The notes beneath the pieces were generated by a model that had not been told where the DNA came from, did no database searches, and saw only the letters and a list, made by a program, of their open reading frames with translations. From the NCBI RefSeq assembly GCF_012163135.1, contig NZ_JAAVUP010000005.1, forward strand, positions 62,001-126,000: 64,000 nucleotides of DNA, in the 5' to 3' direction. How positions within the stretch are numbered: position 1 is the first letter of the stretch; each line of letters begins with the position of its first letter. The stretch is from Neoroseomonas oryzicola. GTDB lineage: Bacteria; Pseudomonadota; Alphaproteobacteria; Acetobacterales; Acetobacteraceae. The translations under genes were made by a program, and so were the position numbers. Shown here one piece after another: positions 41,455-51,199 of the stretch.

Positions 41455-42521
41455 CCGCCGAAGCGCACGCCGGAGATGGGCGCGATCACCTCGTTGTAGG
41501 TCTCGCCGCAGCGCGCGCCGCAGCGGCGCACCCAGCCGGGCAGCACGACCTCGCGGAAGATCCGCTGCGTTTCCGCCTTGTCGGCGTCGGTCGCGACGAC
41601 CTCGGTCATCGGGCGGGCGGCGACGTTGTGGATGCGGCATTCCGCGGCGCGGCCGATGTTGCAGTCGATGCCGTCCCGCGTCGCCGCGGCACCGAGCGCC
41701 CATTGCGCATCCGAGACTTCCTTCATCGTCGCTTCCATGAAGGCCCGCACCTGCGGATCGAGGCGGTTCCACCAGGCGAGATTCACGAGATACCCCGCCA
41801 CCGCCCAGGACACCGGCATGTTCGAGATATGCGTCGTCACTTCCGGCCAGCGCGCCGCGGCGCCGGAACCCGACCCGGTGATGGCGCAGTCGACCACGCC
41901 GCGCTCGAGGGCGGAGTAGACCTCGGGGAAACCGATGCTGACCGGCTGCGCGCCGAGCGCGGTGAAGTAATCGACCAGCGAATTGCCGAAGGTGCGGATG
42001 CGCCGGCCGCGCAGGTCCGGCAGGCTCGTGAAGGCGGCCCGGCAGAATACCACCTGCGCCGGGAAGGGATAGAGGGCGACGAGCCGCGTGCCGAAGCGCT
42101 CGAGGTCGCGGTTCGCCGCGGGGATGATCGCCTCGGCGATCCGCTGTGCGTCGCGGATGTCGGGCGCGAGGCCCGCGAGGTCCACGCCGTCCAGGATCGG
42201 CACGTCGCCCGACAGCGTCGTCAGCGTGCCGGCGCCGATCTCGACCTGGCCCGACCGGACCAGCCGCACGATCTCGTTGCCGGCAAGGTTGCGCTCGGCA
42301 TGCGTCGACAACGTCACCTGGACGCGGCCGTTGCTGCGCTGCGCCGTCGCGTCGCGCAGGATGGGCTGGTCGACGCGGGTGTATTGCGGCTGCGTCGGCA
42401 GCGGCTGCGTCACCGCGGCGATCCGCACCTGCGGGCCGGCCGACAGGCTCGGCGCCTGGGCCAGGGCGGGGAGAGTCACAGCAGCCGAGGCGACAAGCCC
42501 GGCAATCATCCGTCGCAGCAT
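41451..42521 (-). CDS. dctP: TRAP transporter substrate-binding protein (DctP)
   Basis: A 356-residue periplasmic receptor. The signal peptide MLRRMIAGLVASAAVTLPALA is followed by DctP patterns: IVRLVRSGQVEIGAGTL, FRAAFTSLPDLRGRRIRTFG-type segment (here CRAAFTSLPDLRGRRIR), GFPEVYSALERGVVDCAI and the helix pair near the end. The Arg in the RIR segment normally pairs with the ligand carboxylate. A GGAGGAGG site precedes the ATG at 42521. It is the first gene of the operon dctP-dctQ-dctM-hyuA-hyuB-maoC-CMD, and is divergent from a Bug-hyuA-hyuB unit. Confidence 0.9.
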   Translation of the reverse strand: MLRRMIAGLVASAAVTLPALAQAPSLSAGPQVRIAAVTQPLPTQPQYTRVDQPILRDATAQRSNGRVQVTLSTHAERNLAGNEIVRLVRSGQVEIGAGTLTTLSGDVPILDGVDLAGLAPDIRDAQRIAEAIIPAANRDLERFGTRLVALYPFPAQVVFCRAAFTSLPDLRGRRIRTFGNSLVDYFTALGAQPVSIGFPEVYSALERGVVDCAITGSGSGAAARWPEVTTHISNMPVSWAVAGYLVNLAWWNRLDPQVRAFMEATMKEVSDAQWALGAAATRDGIDCNIGRAAECRIHNVAARPMTEVVATDADKAETQRIFREVVLPGWVRRCGARCGETYNEVIAPISGVRFGG

Positions 42522-42754
42522 CGCGACCTCCTCCTGTTGACCGGGGCCGGATCTCGCGTCCGCCACCGGCATGCATCGGATCACGGGGCGTGGAAGGCGT
42601 CGAGGGGGCATGCCGCGGGAATGAACACGCCACGACATGCGCTGCATCCGCGCGCGGCAGCACGGTGTTGCGCTGCACGCCGCGGAAGCACGTCGGGGGG
42701 TTTCGCCGCGACCGGTGCTGGACCATGCTCGCCGCCACGACAACGGAGCGCGCC

Positions 42755-43714
42755 ATGACCATTCGTCGCCGCGGAGTGCTCGCCGCCGGGCTGGGGCTGC
42801 CATTCGCCGCGCGGGCGCAGGGACCGGGCGGGTATCCGAACCGGCCGCTGCGCCTGATCGTTCCCTTCCCGCCGGGCGGGGGCGTCGACCTGACGGCCCG
42901 GCTGCTGGCCGAACCGCTGTCCCGCGAACTTGGCGAGACGGTGGTGATCGAGAACCGCGGCGGCGCCGGCGGCGTGATCGGCGTCGAGGCGATGAGCCGC
43001 GCCGCGCCGGACGGCTACACGCTCTCGCTCGATGGCGCCGGCACCATCACCGCCGGTCCGCATCTGCGTCGCCTGCCCTATGAGGCTATGCAGTTGTCCC
43101 ACATCACGCGCCTGGTCCGCATGCCTTTCATCGTGGCGGTGCGGACCGACCTGCCGGCGAACACGCTGCAGGAATTCCTCGACCTCGCGAAGCGGCAGGA
43201 GCTGCGCTACGCCTCGGGCGGCCTCGGCACCAGCCAGCACCTGACCGGTGAGCTGTTCAACCAGATGGCGCGGATCAACATGATCCACGTGCCCTATCGC
43301 GGCACGGGGCCGGCGCTGAACGATCTCGCGGCCAAGGTGGTCGATGTCTATTTCGGCGATCCGGCGACGCTGTCCATCGTCAATGGCGGCGGGGCGCGGG
43401 CGATCGCCGTCACCTCCCCGCAGCGCTGGCCGCTGCTGCCGAACGTCCCGGCGGTGGCCGAGGGCGTGCCGGGCTACGAGAGCGAGAACTGGTACGGCCT
43501 CGCCGGGCCACCCGGCATGCCGCCCGAGATCGTGCGCTTCCTGCACGCCGCGGTGGTGAAGGTGATGCGCGACCCCGCGAACGCCGCGCGCTTCGACGAT
43601 GCCGGGCTGCACCCGGCGGTGATGGACCTCGCAGACTACGATGCCTTCCTGCGCGCCGATTCCGCGCGGTGGGAACGCGTGGTGAGAACAGGGAATATCC
43701 GTATCGATGGGTGA
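42755..43714 (+). CDS. Bug-type tripartite tricarboxylate receptor
   Basis: A 319-residue TctC/Bug receptor. An arginine-rich export signal MTIRRRGVLAAGLGLPFAARA is followed by LIVPFPPGGGVDLTARLLAE, VIENRGGAGGVIGVEA, HVPYRGTGPALNDLAAK and GLAGPPGMPPEIV. The start at 42755 has GGAG seven bases before; the longer frame upstream runs through the divergent promoter. Its stop overlaps the start of hyuA by eight bases, so receptor and hydantoinase genes are one operon and probably share a substrate. Confidence 0.9.
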   Translation: MTIRRRGVLAAGLGLPFAARAQGPGGYPNRPLRLIVPFPPGGGVDLTARLLAEPLSRELGETVVIENRGGAGGVIGVEAMSRAAPDGYTLSLDGAGTITAGPHLRRLPYEAMQLSHITRLVRMPFIVAVRTDLPANTLQEFLDLAKRQELRYASGGLGTSQHLTGELFNQMARINMIHVPYRGTGPALNDLAAKVVDVYFGDPATLSIVNGGGARAIAVTSPQRWPLLPNVPAVAEGVPGYESENWYGLAGPPGMPPEIVRFLHAAVVKVMRDPANAARFDDAGLHPAVMDLADYDAFLRADSARWERVVRTGNIRIDG

Positions 43715-45779
43715 GTCACGCCTGGCCGTCGACATTGGCGGCACCTTCACCGACCTGGTGCTGCAGACACCGCGCGGCACGCATGAGATGAAACTGCTCA
43801 CCACGCCCGAGGCGCCGGAACGCGCGGTGCTCGACGGGGCGAAGGCCATCCTGGCCGCAGCCGGTTGCGCGCCGGGCGAAATCGGCCTGGTGGTGCATGG
43901 CACCACGCTCGCGACCAATGCGCTGATCGAACGCAAGGGCGCGCCGACCGCGCTGCTGACGACGGAAGGTTTTCGCGACTCTGTCGAGATGGCCTACGAG
44001 CACCGCTTCGAGCAGTACGACCTGTCCATGCAGCGGCCGGAGCCGCTGGTGCCACGCGACCTGCGCCTCGGCGTGAAGGAGCGCATCGCGGCGGATGGGT
44101 CGGTGCTGCTGCCGCTGGACGAGGCCGCGCTGCGCGCCACCGCGCGGACTCTTGCCTCCCGCGGCATCCAGGCCGTGGCGATCTGCTTCCTGCATTCCTT
44201 CACCAACCCCGCGCATGAACGTCGCGCGGCGGCGATCGTGGCGGAGGAGATGCCGGGCGCAGCGATCACCATCTCCTGCGAGGTCGCGCCCGAGATCCGC
44301 GAATACGAGCGCGCCTCGACCACCATCGCCAATGCCTATGTCCTGCCGCTGATGGGGCGGTATCTCGCCGCGCTCGAAGGCGGGCTGAAGGATGCGGGGC
44401 TCGATTGCCCGCTCCTGCTGATGATGTCCTCGGGCGGCGTCACCACGGTCGATACGGCGAAGCGCTTCCCGGTGCGCCTGGTGGAAAGCGGCCCGGCGGG
44501 CGGCGCCATCCTCGCCCAGGCGGTCGCGGCGGAAAACGGGCTGAAGCAGGTGCTCGCCTTCGACATGGGCGGCACCACGGCGAAGCTGACGCTGATCGAC
44601 GATCTCGACTTTCAGCGCAGCCGATCCTTCGAGGTCGCGCGCGCCTATCGCTTCATCCAGGGCAGCGGCCTGCCGGTGCGCATCCCGGTGATCGAACTGG
44701 TCGAAATCGGTGCCGGCGGCGGGTCCATCGCGCGCGTCGATGCGCTGGGCCGTATTCTGGTCGGCCCCGACAGCGCGGGCAGCGTGCCCGGCCCCGCCTG
44801 CTACGGGCGCGGGGGCACCGAACCGACAGTGACCGACGCCGACGCGACGCTCGGGCGGCTCGATCCGTCCCGCTTCGCGGGCGGCTCCATCGGCCTCGAT
44901 GCCGCGAAGGCCGAAGCCGCGGTGGCGGGCCGCGTCGCCGCACCGCTCGGCATGGCGCCGTTGCAAGGTGCCGTCGGTATCGCCGAGATCGTCGACGAGA
45001 CCATGGCGAACGCTGCCCGCGTCCATGCCGTGGAGAACGGCAAGGACACGGCCGGGCGCGCCATGATCGCCTTCGGCGGCGCGGCGCCGCTGCATGCCGC
45101 GCGGCTGGCGCAGAAGCTCGGCATCGACCGCGTCGTGGTGCCGGTCGGCGCCGGCGTGGGCTCGGCGCACGGCTTCCTGCGTGCGCCGATCGCCTATGAG
45201 GTGGTGCGCAGCCGGCACATGCGCCTCGACGCCTTCGATCCGGAGGCGCTGAATGCCCTCTTCGCCGAGATGCGCGCCGAGGCCGAGGCCGTCGTCCGCA
45301 TGGGCGCGCCGAGCGAGGCCCTGACGGAAACGCGCACTGCTTTCATGCGCTACCGCGGCCAGGGTCACGAGATCGCCGTCGCCCTGCCCGCCCGTGCCTA
45401 CGCCGCATCGGACACCGCCATCCTGCGTGCGGGCTTCGAGGCCGCCTACACCGCGCTGTTCGGCCGCGTCATCCCGCGGCTCGAGGTCGAGGCGATGACC
45501 TTCGCCCTCGCCCTGTCCGCCGCGCGCCCCCTGCCCGAGGCGGCCCTGCCGCCCCCGGCGCAGCAGGCCCCGTCGCCGCGCGGCAGGCGCGACGTCACCG
45601 ACCCCGCGACGGGTGCCACGGACGGCGCCGCCGTGCATGAACGCGCGGCCCTCGCCCCGGGCATGGCCATCCCCGGCCCCGCCCTGATCGTCGAGGACGG
45701 CACCACCACCGTCGTCCCGCGTGGCTTCGCCGCCCGCGTCAACGCGCTGCACCAGCTCGTCCTGGAGGCCCAGGCATGA
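43707..45779 (+). CDS. hyuA: Hydantoinase A / 5-oxoprolinase subunit (second pair)
   Basis: A 690-residue ATP-binding subunit with VDIGGTFTDLV, HGTTLATNALIERKG, APEIREYERASTTIANAY, FDMGGTTAKLTLIDD, GAGGGSIARVD and FGGAAPLHA. The MGGTTAK motif differs from MGGTSYD in the other copy, placing the two in different subfamilies. It overlaps the Bug receptor gene (8 nt) and the hyuB gene (ATGA). It would use ATP to activate and open a cyclic amide or similar substrate with HyuB. Confidence 0.9.
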   Translation: MGESRLAVDIGGTFTDLVLQTPRGTHEMKLLTTPEAPERAVLDGAKAILAAAGCAPGEIGLVVHGTTLATNALIERKGAPTALLTTEGFRDSVEMAYEHRFEQYDLSMQRPEPLVPRDLRLGVKERIAADGSVLLPLDEAALRATARTLASRGIQAVAICFLHSFTNPAHERRAAAIVAEEMPGAAITISCEVAPEIREYERASTTIANAYVLPLMGRYLAALEGGLKDAGLDCPLLLMMSSGGVTTVDTAKRFPVRLVESGPAGGAILAQAVAAENGLKQVLAFDMGGTTAKLTLIDDLDFQRSRSFEVARAYRFIQGSGLPVRIPVIELVEIGAGGGSIARVDALGRILVGPDSAGSVPGPACYGRGGTEPTVTDADATLGRLDPSRFAGGSIGLDAAKAEAAVAGRVAAPLGMAPLQGAVGIAEIVDETMANAARVHAVENGKDTAGRAMIAFGGAAPLHAARLAQKLGIDRVVVPVGAGVGSAHGFLRAPIAYEVVRSRHMRLDAFDPEALNALFAEMRAEAEAVVRMGAPSEALTETRTAFMRYRGQGHEIAVALPARAYAASDTAILRAGFEAAYTALFGRVIPRLEVEAMTFALALSAARPLPEAALPPPAQQAPSPRGRRDVTDPATGATDGAAVHERAALAPGMAIPGPALIVEDGTTTVVPRGFAARVNALHQLVLEAQA

Positions 45780-47386
45780 CCACCGACATCCGCTTCCAGG
45801 TGATGTGGAACCGCCTGCTCTCCGTGGTGGAGGAACAGGCCCGCACCCTCGTCCGCACCGCCTTCTCCACCTCGGCGCGCGAGGCCGGGGACATCTCCGC
45901 CGGCGTCTTCGACCTCGAGGGCCGGATGCTCGCCCAGGCGGTGACGGGCACGCCGGGCCACGTGAATTCCATGGCGCGCAGCGTCGTCCACTTCATCCGG
46001 GAATTTCCGGTCGAGACGATGAAGCCGGGCGACCACTACATCACCAACGATCCCTGGAAGGGGACCGGGCATCTCTACGACCTGGTCGTCACCTCGCCGG
46101 CCTTCCATAACGGCAAGCTCGTTGCGCTGTTCTCGTCGACGACGCACCTGGTGGACATCGGCGGCGTCGGCCAGTCGGCCGAAGGCAAGCAGGTCTTCCA
46201 CGAAGGGCTGTTCCTGCCGCTGATCCCCCTCGCCCGCGAAGGTGTAGTGGATGAGACGGTCATGCGCATCATCCGCGCCAATGTCCGCGAACCGGTGCAG
46301 GTCGAAGGCGACGTCTTCGCGCTCATGGCCTGCAACGAGACGGGCGAGCGGCGCCTGTCGGCCATGATGGCCGAGAACGGCCTCGGCGACCTCGACGAGC
46401 TCGGCCACTACATCATCAGCCGCTCCCGCGCCGGGATGACCGCGGCGATCCAGAAGCTGCCCAAGGGCACCTGGAAGTCCCACATGCGGATCGACGGCGT
46501 GAACGAGCCGATCGACCTGCATGCGACAGTCACCATCGCCGACGACCACATCGCGGTGGATTACGACGGCACCTCGGCCGCGGTGCCCTTCGGCATCAAC
46601 TGCCCGCTCTGCTACACCGAGGCCTACACCGCCTTCGGCGTGAAATGCGTGGTCGGCGCCGAGATCCCGAACAATGCGGGCACGCTGGACGCCGTCATCG
46701 TCACGGCGCCCGAGGGCTCGATCGTCAACGCGCCCTTCCCCTTCCCCGTCACCGCGCGGTCGACCATGGGGCACATGCTGCCCGACGTGGTCTATGGCGC
46801 GCTCGACCAGGCAATCCCGGGGCGCGTGCCGGCGGAGGGCACCTCCAACCTTTGGAACCTGAAGCTCGGCGCCGGTCCCGGCTACACGGGGCCGAAGGGA
46901 CCCGCCTTCATGATCACCTCCTTCCACTCGGGCGGGACCGGGGCGCGGCCGAACCTCGACGGGCTGTCGGCCACGCCCTTCCCCTCGGGCGTCCGCAACG
47001 TGCCGGTCGAGGTGACGGAAGCGATCACGCCGCTGGTCTTCTGGAAGAAGGAGTTGCGCGAGGGCTCGGGTGGTGCGGGCCGCCAGCGCGGCGGCCTCGG
47101 CCAGGTCATTGAGGTCGGCCGTCGCGACGACGAGGCCTTCGGCATCTTCGCGACCTTCGAACGGGTCAAGCATCCGGCGCGTGGGCGATCGGGCGGGGCG
47201 AACGGGGCGCCGGGGCGGCTCTCCCTCGCCTCGGGCACCGAGCTGAAGCCCAAGGGCTTCCACGTCGTGCCCGCGGGGGACCGCATCGTGGTCGAGATGC
47301 CCGGCGGCGGCGGCTATGGCGCCCCGGCCGAGCGCGACCCGGCGGTTGCCGCACGCGACCGTGCCCTCGGCTACACGCGGGAGTGA
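45776..47386 (+). CDS. hyuB: Hydantoinase B / 5-oxoprolinase subunit (second pair)
   Basis: A 536-residue HyuB partner of the preceding HyuA. Signatures are SVVEEQARTLVRTAFSTSAR, DHYITNDPWKGTGHLYD, FSSTTHLVDIGG and the terminal GGGGYGAPAERDP. The start overlaps hyuA by four bases. Compared with the other HyuB, the N-terminal region EEQARTLVRTAFS rather than [15 protein letters not shown] marks a separate lineage. The operon Bug-hyuA-hyuB ends here, 13 nt from a convergent gene. Confidence 0.9.
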   Translation: MTTDIRFQVMWNRLLSVVEEQARTLVRTAFSTSAREAGDISAGVFDLEGRMLAQAVTGTPGHVNSMARSVVHFIREFPVETMKPGDHYITNDPWKGTGHLYDLVVTSPAFHNGKLVALFSSTTHLVDIGGVGQSAEGKQVFHEGLFLPLIPLAREGVVDETVMRIIRANVREPVQVEGDVFALMACNETGERRLSAMMAENGLGDLDELGHYIISRSRAGMTAAIQKLPKGTWKSHMRIDGVNEPIDLHATVTIADDHIAVDYDGTSAAVPFGINCPLCYTEAYTAFGVKCVVGAEIPNNAGTLDAVIVTAPEGSIVNAPFPFPVTARSTMGHMLPDVVYGALDQAIPGRVPAEGTSNLWNLKLGAGPGYTGPKGPAFMITSFHSGGTGARPNLDGLSATPFPSGVRNVPVEVTEAITPLVFWKKELREGSGGAGRQRGGLGQVIEVGRRDDEAFGIFATFERVKHPARGRSGGANGAPGRLSLASGTELKPKGFHVVPAGDRIVVEMPGGGGYGAPAERDPAVAARDRALGYTRE

Positions 47387-47399
47387 CGGCGCCCCGGGC

Positions 47400-48410
47400 C
47401 TAGGGGGCGATCAGCGAGCTTCGCCAGGACAGCCGCGCCTCCGGCTGCGCCTCGACCAGCACGGCGCGGATGTCCGCATCGCCCGGCACCATGATCCGCG
47501 TCGCATAGGGGATCGTCCCGCCCCGACCGTCCGAGGGCCAGGACTGCGCTAAATACTGATGCCCGTCCCCGTGCAGCAGCAGCACTGGGCGGCGGAAAGC
47601 GGCCGCGCCTGCCGCGAAGCGGTCGAGCACGGCGCCGATGTCATAGGGTAGGTCGCGGACCAGGCGGGTCCCGGCCTCGCCGCCCTGGGCGCGCGGCCGC
47701 GCGCGGCACTCCGTCGCCGCGACCATGTGACAGGGATGCCAGAGGTCGGCGGTGAAGGCGAAGACTAGGGCACGGGCGCGCTGACGCTGCGCCTCCCCGA
47801 AACTCGCATCGATCCAGGCGGCGGCGGCCTCGGCGAGGCGCGGCAGGATCGGCAGGGCCTCGGGATGGACCTGGCGCGTGCCCGGCACATCGGGCCGCGG
47901 CACGGCGGGCAGGTTCAGCGTCGCGAAGACCACGCCGGCATGGGTCCAGCGGGCGTTCTCGGTCTCCTCCACATGCGGGCCGCGCAGGCCGCCCTGCCGG
48001 GCAAGGCGGATCGGGCGCCCGCCGAAGGAGGTCGGGCCGGAGAAGAACGCCTCCCGCAACCGGCCGAGCGCATCGGCGGGACCGCTCTCGGCCGCGCTGC
48101 GCGGAACGCAGTCGGTCCAGTCGTTGTCGCCGGGGACGGCGACGAGCGCGCGGTCGAAGCGTGCGAAGATCCGTTGCGGGCGCGCGACGAGCAATTCCTC
48201 CACGCAGGGCTCCCGCGACGCCTTGCCGTTGCCGAGGAAGATGGTGAAGGCAGGCCCCTGGCGGTTGATCGCGGCGACGAGGGCCAGCACACGCGCCTCG
48301 TCCTCCGCCCGGAACGGCATCCCCCCGAAGGCGGCGAAGGCGAAGCCCTGCCCGCGCGCCGGCAGGACGAGCAGCAAGGCGAGGCCGAGGCCGGCGATCC
48401 AGGCGCGCAT
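47400..48410 (-). CDS. Exported metallophosphoesterase-like protein with substituted metal ligands
   Basis: A 336-residue protein with signal peptide [20 protein letters not shown]. The fold of calcineurin-like phosphoesterases is evident from [17 protein letters not shown], the intact [10 protein letters not shown] (92-101) and LLHGDGHQY. However, the first metal motif reads FGGMPF where relatives have G-D-x-P-Y, and the second reads GNGK where relatives have G-D-x-K, removing two aspartates. Loss of metal binding and activity is therefore likely, or activity is altered. Its role is unknown. It is convergent with hyuB and divergent from queA. Confidence 0.72.
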   Translation of the reverse strand: MRAWIAGLGLALLLVLPARGQGFAFAAFGGMPFRAEDEARVLALVAAINRQGPAFTIFLGNGKASREPCVEELLVARPQRIFARFDRALVAVPGDNDWTDCVPRSAAESGPADALGRLREAFFSGPTSFGGRPIRLARQGGLRGPHVEETENARWTHAGVVFATLNLPAVPRPDVPGTRQVHPEALPILPRLAEAAAAWIDASFGEAQRQRARALVFAFTADLWHPCHMVAATECRARPRAQGGEAGTRLVRDLPYDIGAVLDRFAAGAAAFRRPVLLLHGDGHQYLAQSWPSDGRGGTIPYATRIMVPGDADIRAVLVEAQPEARLSWRSSLIAP

Positions 48411-48491
48411 CCCGCCATCCTGGCCGCCGCGGGGCCGGGCGGGAAGCGCCGCCAGGTTGCGCCAGGCGCGCCCCCGGGCTACCCGCCCGCC

Positions 48492-49553
48492 GTGCCCGCC
48501 GACGCCCCCCCGCTCCGCACCGCGGATTTCGACTTCGCCCTGCCCGAGGACCTGATCGCCCAGGCCCCCGCCCGGCCACGCGACGCCGCGCGTATGCTGG
48601 TGGTCCGCCAGGACGGCATCGCCGATGCCGGGGTGCGCGACCTGCCCGGCCTGCTGCGGCCCGGCGACGTCATGGTGGTCAACGACACCAAGGTCATTCC
48701 CGCCCGCCTGCACGCCCGGCGCGGCGCCGCGCGGGTCGAGGTCATGCTCAACCGCGCCGAGGGCGGCGGCCTCTGGCACGCCCTGATCCGCAACGCCCGC
48801 CGCCTGCGGGACGGCGACACCATCGTCGTCGAGGGCGCCGAGGACTGCACCGCCCGGGTCGTCGGCGCACCGGAAGGCGGGGCGGCGCTGCTCGATTTCG
48901 GGCCCGACCAGGGGCTGCTGGCCGCGGCGCTCGAGAAGGCCGGGGAGATCCCCCTGCCCCCCTACATCGCCCGCCCCGCAGGCCCGACGGCCGAGGACGC
49001 CGCCGACTACCAGCCCATCTTCGCCGAACGCCCCGGCGCGGTGGCCGCGCCGACCGCCAGCCTGCACTTCACCGAGGCGCTCCTCGGGGCCATATCCGCC
49101 CGTGGCGTGGCGCGGGCGACCGTCACGCTGCATGTCGGGGCCGGAACCTTCCTGCCGCTGCGCAGCGACGACCCCCGGGCGCACAACCTTCACGCCGAAT
49201 GGGGCGAGGTGACCGAGGAAGCCGCCGCCACGATCAATGCCGCGCGCGCCGCCGGCGGGCGTATCGTCGCGATCGGCACCACTGCGCTGCGCCTGCTGGA
49301 AAGCGCGGCGGGGGAGGATGGCACCGTCCGCCCCTTCCGCGGCCTGACCGACCTGTTCCTGTTGCCCGGCCACCGCTTCCGGACCGCCGACCTGCTGATG
49401 ACCAACTTCCATTTGCCGAAGAGCACGCTGTTCATGCTGGTCTGCGCCTTCTCCGGCACGGAGCGGATGAAGGCGGCCTACGCCCATGCCGTCGCGCAGC
49501 GCTACCGCTTCTACTCCTATGGCGATGCCTCGCTTCTGGAGCGTGCGGCATGA
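48492..49553 (+). CDS. queA: S-adenosylmethionine:tRNA ribosyltransferase-isomerase
   Basis: A 353-residue enzyme that adds the cyclopentenediol-forming ribosyl unit of SAM to 7-aminomethyl-7-deazaguanine in tRNA to give epoxyqueuosine. Family signatures are [14 protein letters not shown] near the start, [45 protein letters not shown] and [15 protein letters not shown]. No ATG exists in the right place; GTG at 48492 gives full family length. It overlaps tgt by four bases, and tgt overlaps queF, so the three queuosine genes form one tight operon. Confidence 0.95.
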   Translation: MPADAPPLRTADFDFALPEDLIAQAPARPRDAARMLVVRQDGIADAGVRDLPGLLRPGDVMVVNDTKVIPARLHARRGAARVEVMLNRAEGGGLWHALIRNARRLRDGDTIVVEGAEDCTARVVGAPEGGAALLDFGPDQGLLAAALEKAGEIPLPPYIARPAGPTAEDAADYQPIFAERPGAVAAPTASLHFTEALLGAISARGVARATVTLHVGAGTFLPLRSDDPRAHNLHAEWGEVTEEAAATINAARAAGGRIVAIGTTALRLLESAAGEDGTVRPFRGLTDLFLLPGHRFRTADLLMTNFHLPKSTLFMLVCAFSGTERMKAAYAHAVAQRYRFYSYGDASLLERAA

Positions 49554-50677
49554 CGCTGCACTGGACGAAGGCCGCGACGGACGGCGCGGCGCGCGCGGGC
49601 GTGCTGCACACGGCGCATGGCGAGGTCCCGACGCCGGTCTTCATGCCCGTCGGCACCGCCGGCACGGTGAAGGCCATGACGGCCGATGCCGTGCGCAGCA
49701 CGGGCGCGCGCATGGTGCTCGGCAACACCTACCACCTGATGCTACGGCCCGGGGCGGAGCGCGTCGCGCGGCTCGGCGGACTGCACCGGATGATGGATTG
49801 GCACGGGCCGATCCTGACCGATTCCGGCGGCTTCCAGGTCATGTCGCTGTCCGGCCTGCGGAAGATGGACGAACAGGGCGTCACCTTCCAAAGCCATATC
49901 GACGGATCGAAACACAGGCTGACGCCGGAACGCAGCGTCGAGATCCAGCGCCTGCTCGGCGCCGACGTGACCATGTGCCTCGACGAATGCACGCCCTTCC
50001 CCGCGACCGAGAAGCAGGCGGCGGATTCCATGCGCCTGTCGATGCGCTGGGCCGCGCGCTGCCGCGATGCCTTCGTCGAACGCGACGGCCATGGGCTGTT
50101 CGGCATCGTCCAGGGCAGCACCTATCCGGACCTGCGCGCCGAGAGCGCGGATTCGCTGACGCGCATCGGCTTCGAGGGTTATGCCGTGGGCGGCCTCGCC
50201 GTCGGCGAGGGGCAGGAGATGATGTTCTCCGTCCTCGACACCACCGTCCCCCTGCTGCCCGCCGGCAAGGCGCGGTACCTGATGGGCGTCGGCACGCCGT
50301 CGGACCTGGTCGGCGCCGTGCGGCGCGGGATAGACATGTTCGACTGCGTGATGCCGACGCGATCGGGCCGGACCGGGCGGGCCTACACGCGGCGCGGCGT
50401 GCTCAACATCCGCAACGCCCGGCATGCCGAGGATGACAGTCCGCTCGACCCGGATTGTTCCTGCCCGGCCTGCCGGCGGCATTCCCGCGCCTATCTCCAT
50501 CACCTGTTCAAGGCGGGGGAGATGCTCGGGCCGATGCTGCTGACCTGGCACAACATCCAGTACTACCAGGACCTGATGGCCGACCTCCGGACCGCCATCC
50601 TGGAAGGCCGTTTCGAGGAGACCGCCGCGCGGATCGCCGCCGGCTGGCAGGCAGGCGAAGAGGAGAAGGCGGCATGA
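49550..50677 (+). CDS. tgt: tRNA-guanine transglycosylase
   Basis: A 375-residue enzyme that exchanges guanine-34 for preQ1 in tRNAs with GUN anticodons. The catalytic Asp is in [12 protein letters not shown] (Asp91) and the second in [10 protein letters not shown]. The preQ1 pocket CLDECTPFP is present. The zinc site is formed by CSCPAC and the histidine in RAYLHHL near the C-terminus. Located between queA and queF with four-base overlaps on both sides. Confidence 0.96.
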   Translation: MTLHWTKAATDGAARAGVLHTAHGEVPTPVFMPVGTAGTVKAMTADAVRSTGARMVLGNTYHLMLRPGAERVARLGGLHRMMDWHGPILTDSGGFQVMSLSGLRKMDEQGVTFQSHIDGSKHRLTPERSVEIQRLLGADVTMCLDECTPFPATEKQAADSMRLSMRWAARCRDAFVERDGHGLFGIVQGSTYPDLRAESADSLTRIGFEGYAVGGLAVGEGQEMMFSVLDTTVPLLPAGKARYLMGVGTPSDLVGAVRRGIDMFDCVMPTRSGRTGRAYTRRGVLNIRNARHAEDDSPLDPDCSCPACRRHSRAYLHHLFKAGEMLGPMLLTWHNIQYYQDLMADLRTAILEGRFEETAARIAAGWQAGEEEKAA

Positions 50678-51147
50678 GCGGCGCCCCCGACCACGAATAC
50701 AGCGGCCTGACGCAGCTCGGCCAGCCGACGCGCCTGCCATCCAGCCCCGAGGAAGCGGTGCTCGAGCGCGTGCCCGCGCCGCACAAGGGGCTGCGCTACT
50801 GCGTGCGCTTCACCGCGCCGGAATTCACCTCGCTCTGCCCGCTGACCGGCCAGCCGGACTTCGCGCATCTCGTCATCGACTACGTGCCGCGGGACTGGAT
50901 CGTCGAGAGCAAGTCGTTGAAGCAATACCTCGCCGCCTTCCGCAACCACGGGGCGTTCCACGAGGCCTGCACGCTCGACATCGCGCAGCGGCTGGTGGGG
51001 CTACTCGATCCGGTGTGGCTGCGCATCGGCGGCTATTGGTATCCGCGCGGGGGCATCCCGATCGACGTCTTCTGGCAGTCGGGCGCACCACCGGACGGGG
51101 TGTGGATCCCGCCGCAGGAGGTCCAGCCCTATCGCGGGCGGGGCTGA
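50674..51147 (+). CDS. queF: NADPH-dependent 7-cyano-7-deazaguanine reductase
   Basis: A 157-residue unimodular QueF that reduces preQ0 to preQ1, supplying the base used by Tgt. The nucleophilic Cys55 is in [13 protein letters not shown], with Asp62 just after, and the NADPH motif ESKSLKQY is at 78-85. Length is that of the short (type I) QueF, not the 280-residue E. coli form. It is the last gene of the queA-tgt-queF operon; queC, queD and queE are not in the window. Confidence 0.95.
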   Translation: MSGAPDHEYSGLTQLGQPTRLPSSPEEAVLERVPAPHKGLRYCVRFTAPEFTSLCPLTGQPDFAHLVIDYVPRDWIVESKSLKQYLAAFRNHGAFHEACTLDIAQRLVGLLDPVWLRIGGYWYPRGGIPIDVFWQSGAPPDGVWIPPQEVQPYRGRG

Positions 51148-51199
51148 CGCTGGGCGGCTCCGTGGCGAAGCCGATGGCCGCGCGATAGACTTTCCCGCG

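Noticed and set aside
41455-42762. Upstream extension of the DctQ frame to 650 codons
   Set aside because: Overlaps dctP out of frame; DctQ homology begins only after GTG 41454.
37358-47386. Inverted duplication of the hyuAB pair
   Set aside because: The two HyuA proteins differ at key motifs (MGGTSYD versus MGGTTAK) and the HyuB N-termini are unlike, so they are distinct lineages rather than a recent inverted repeat.
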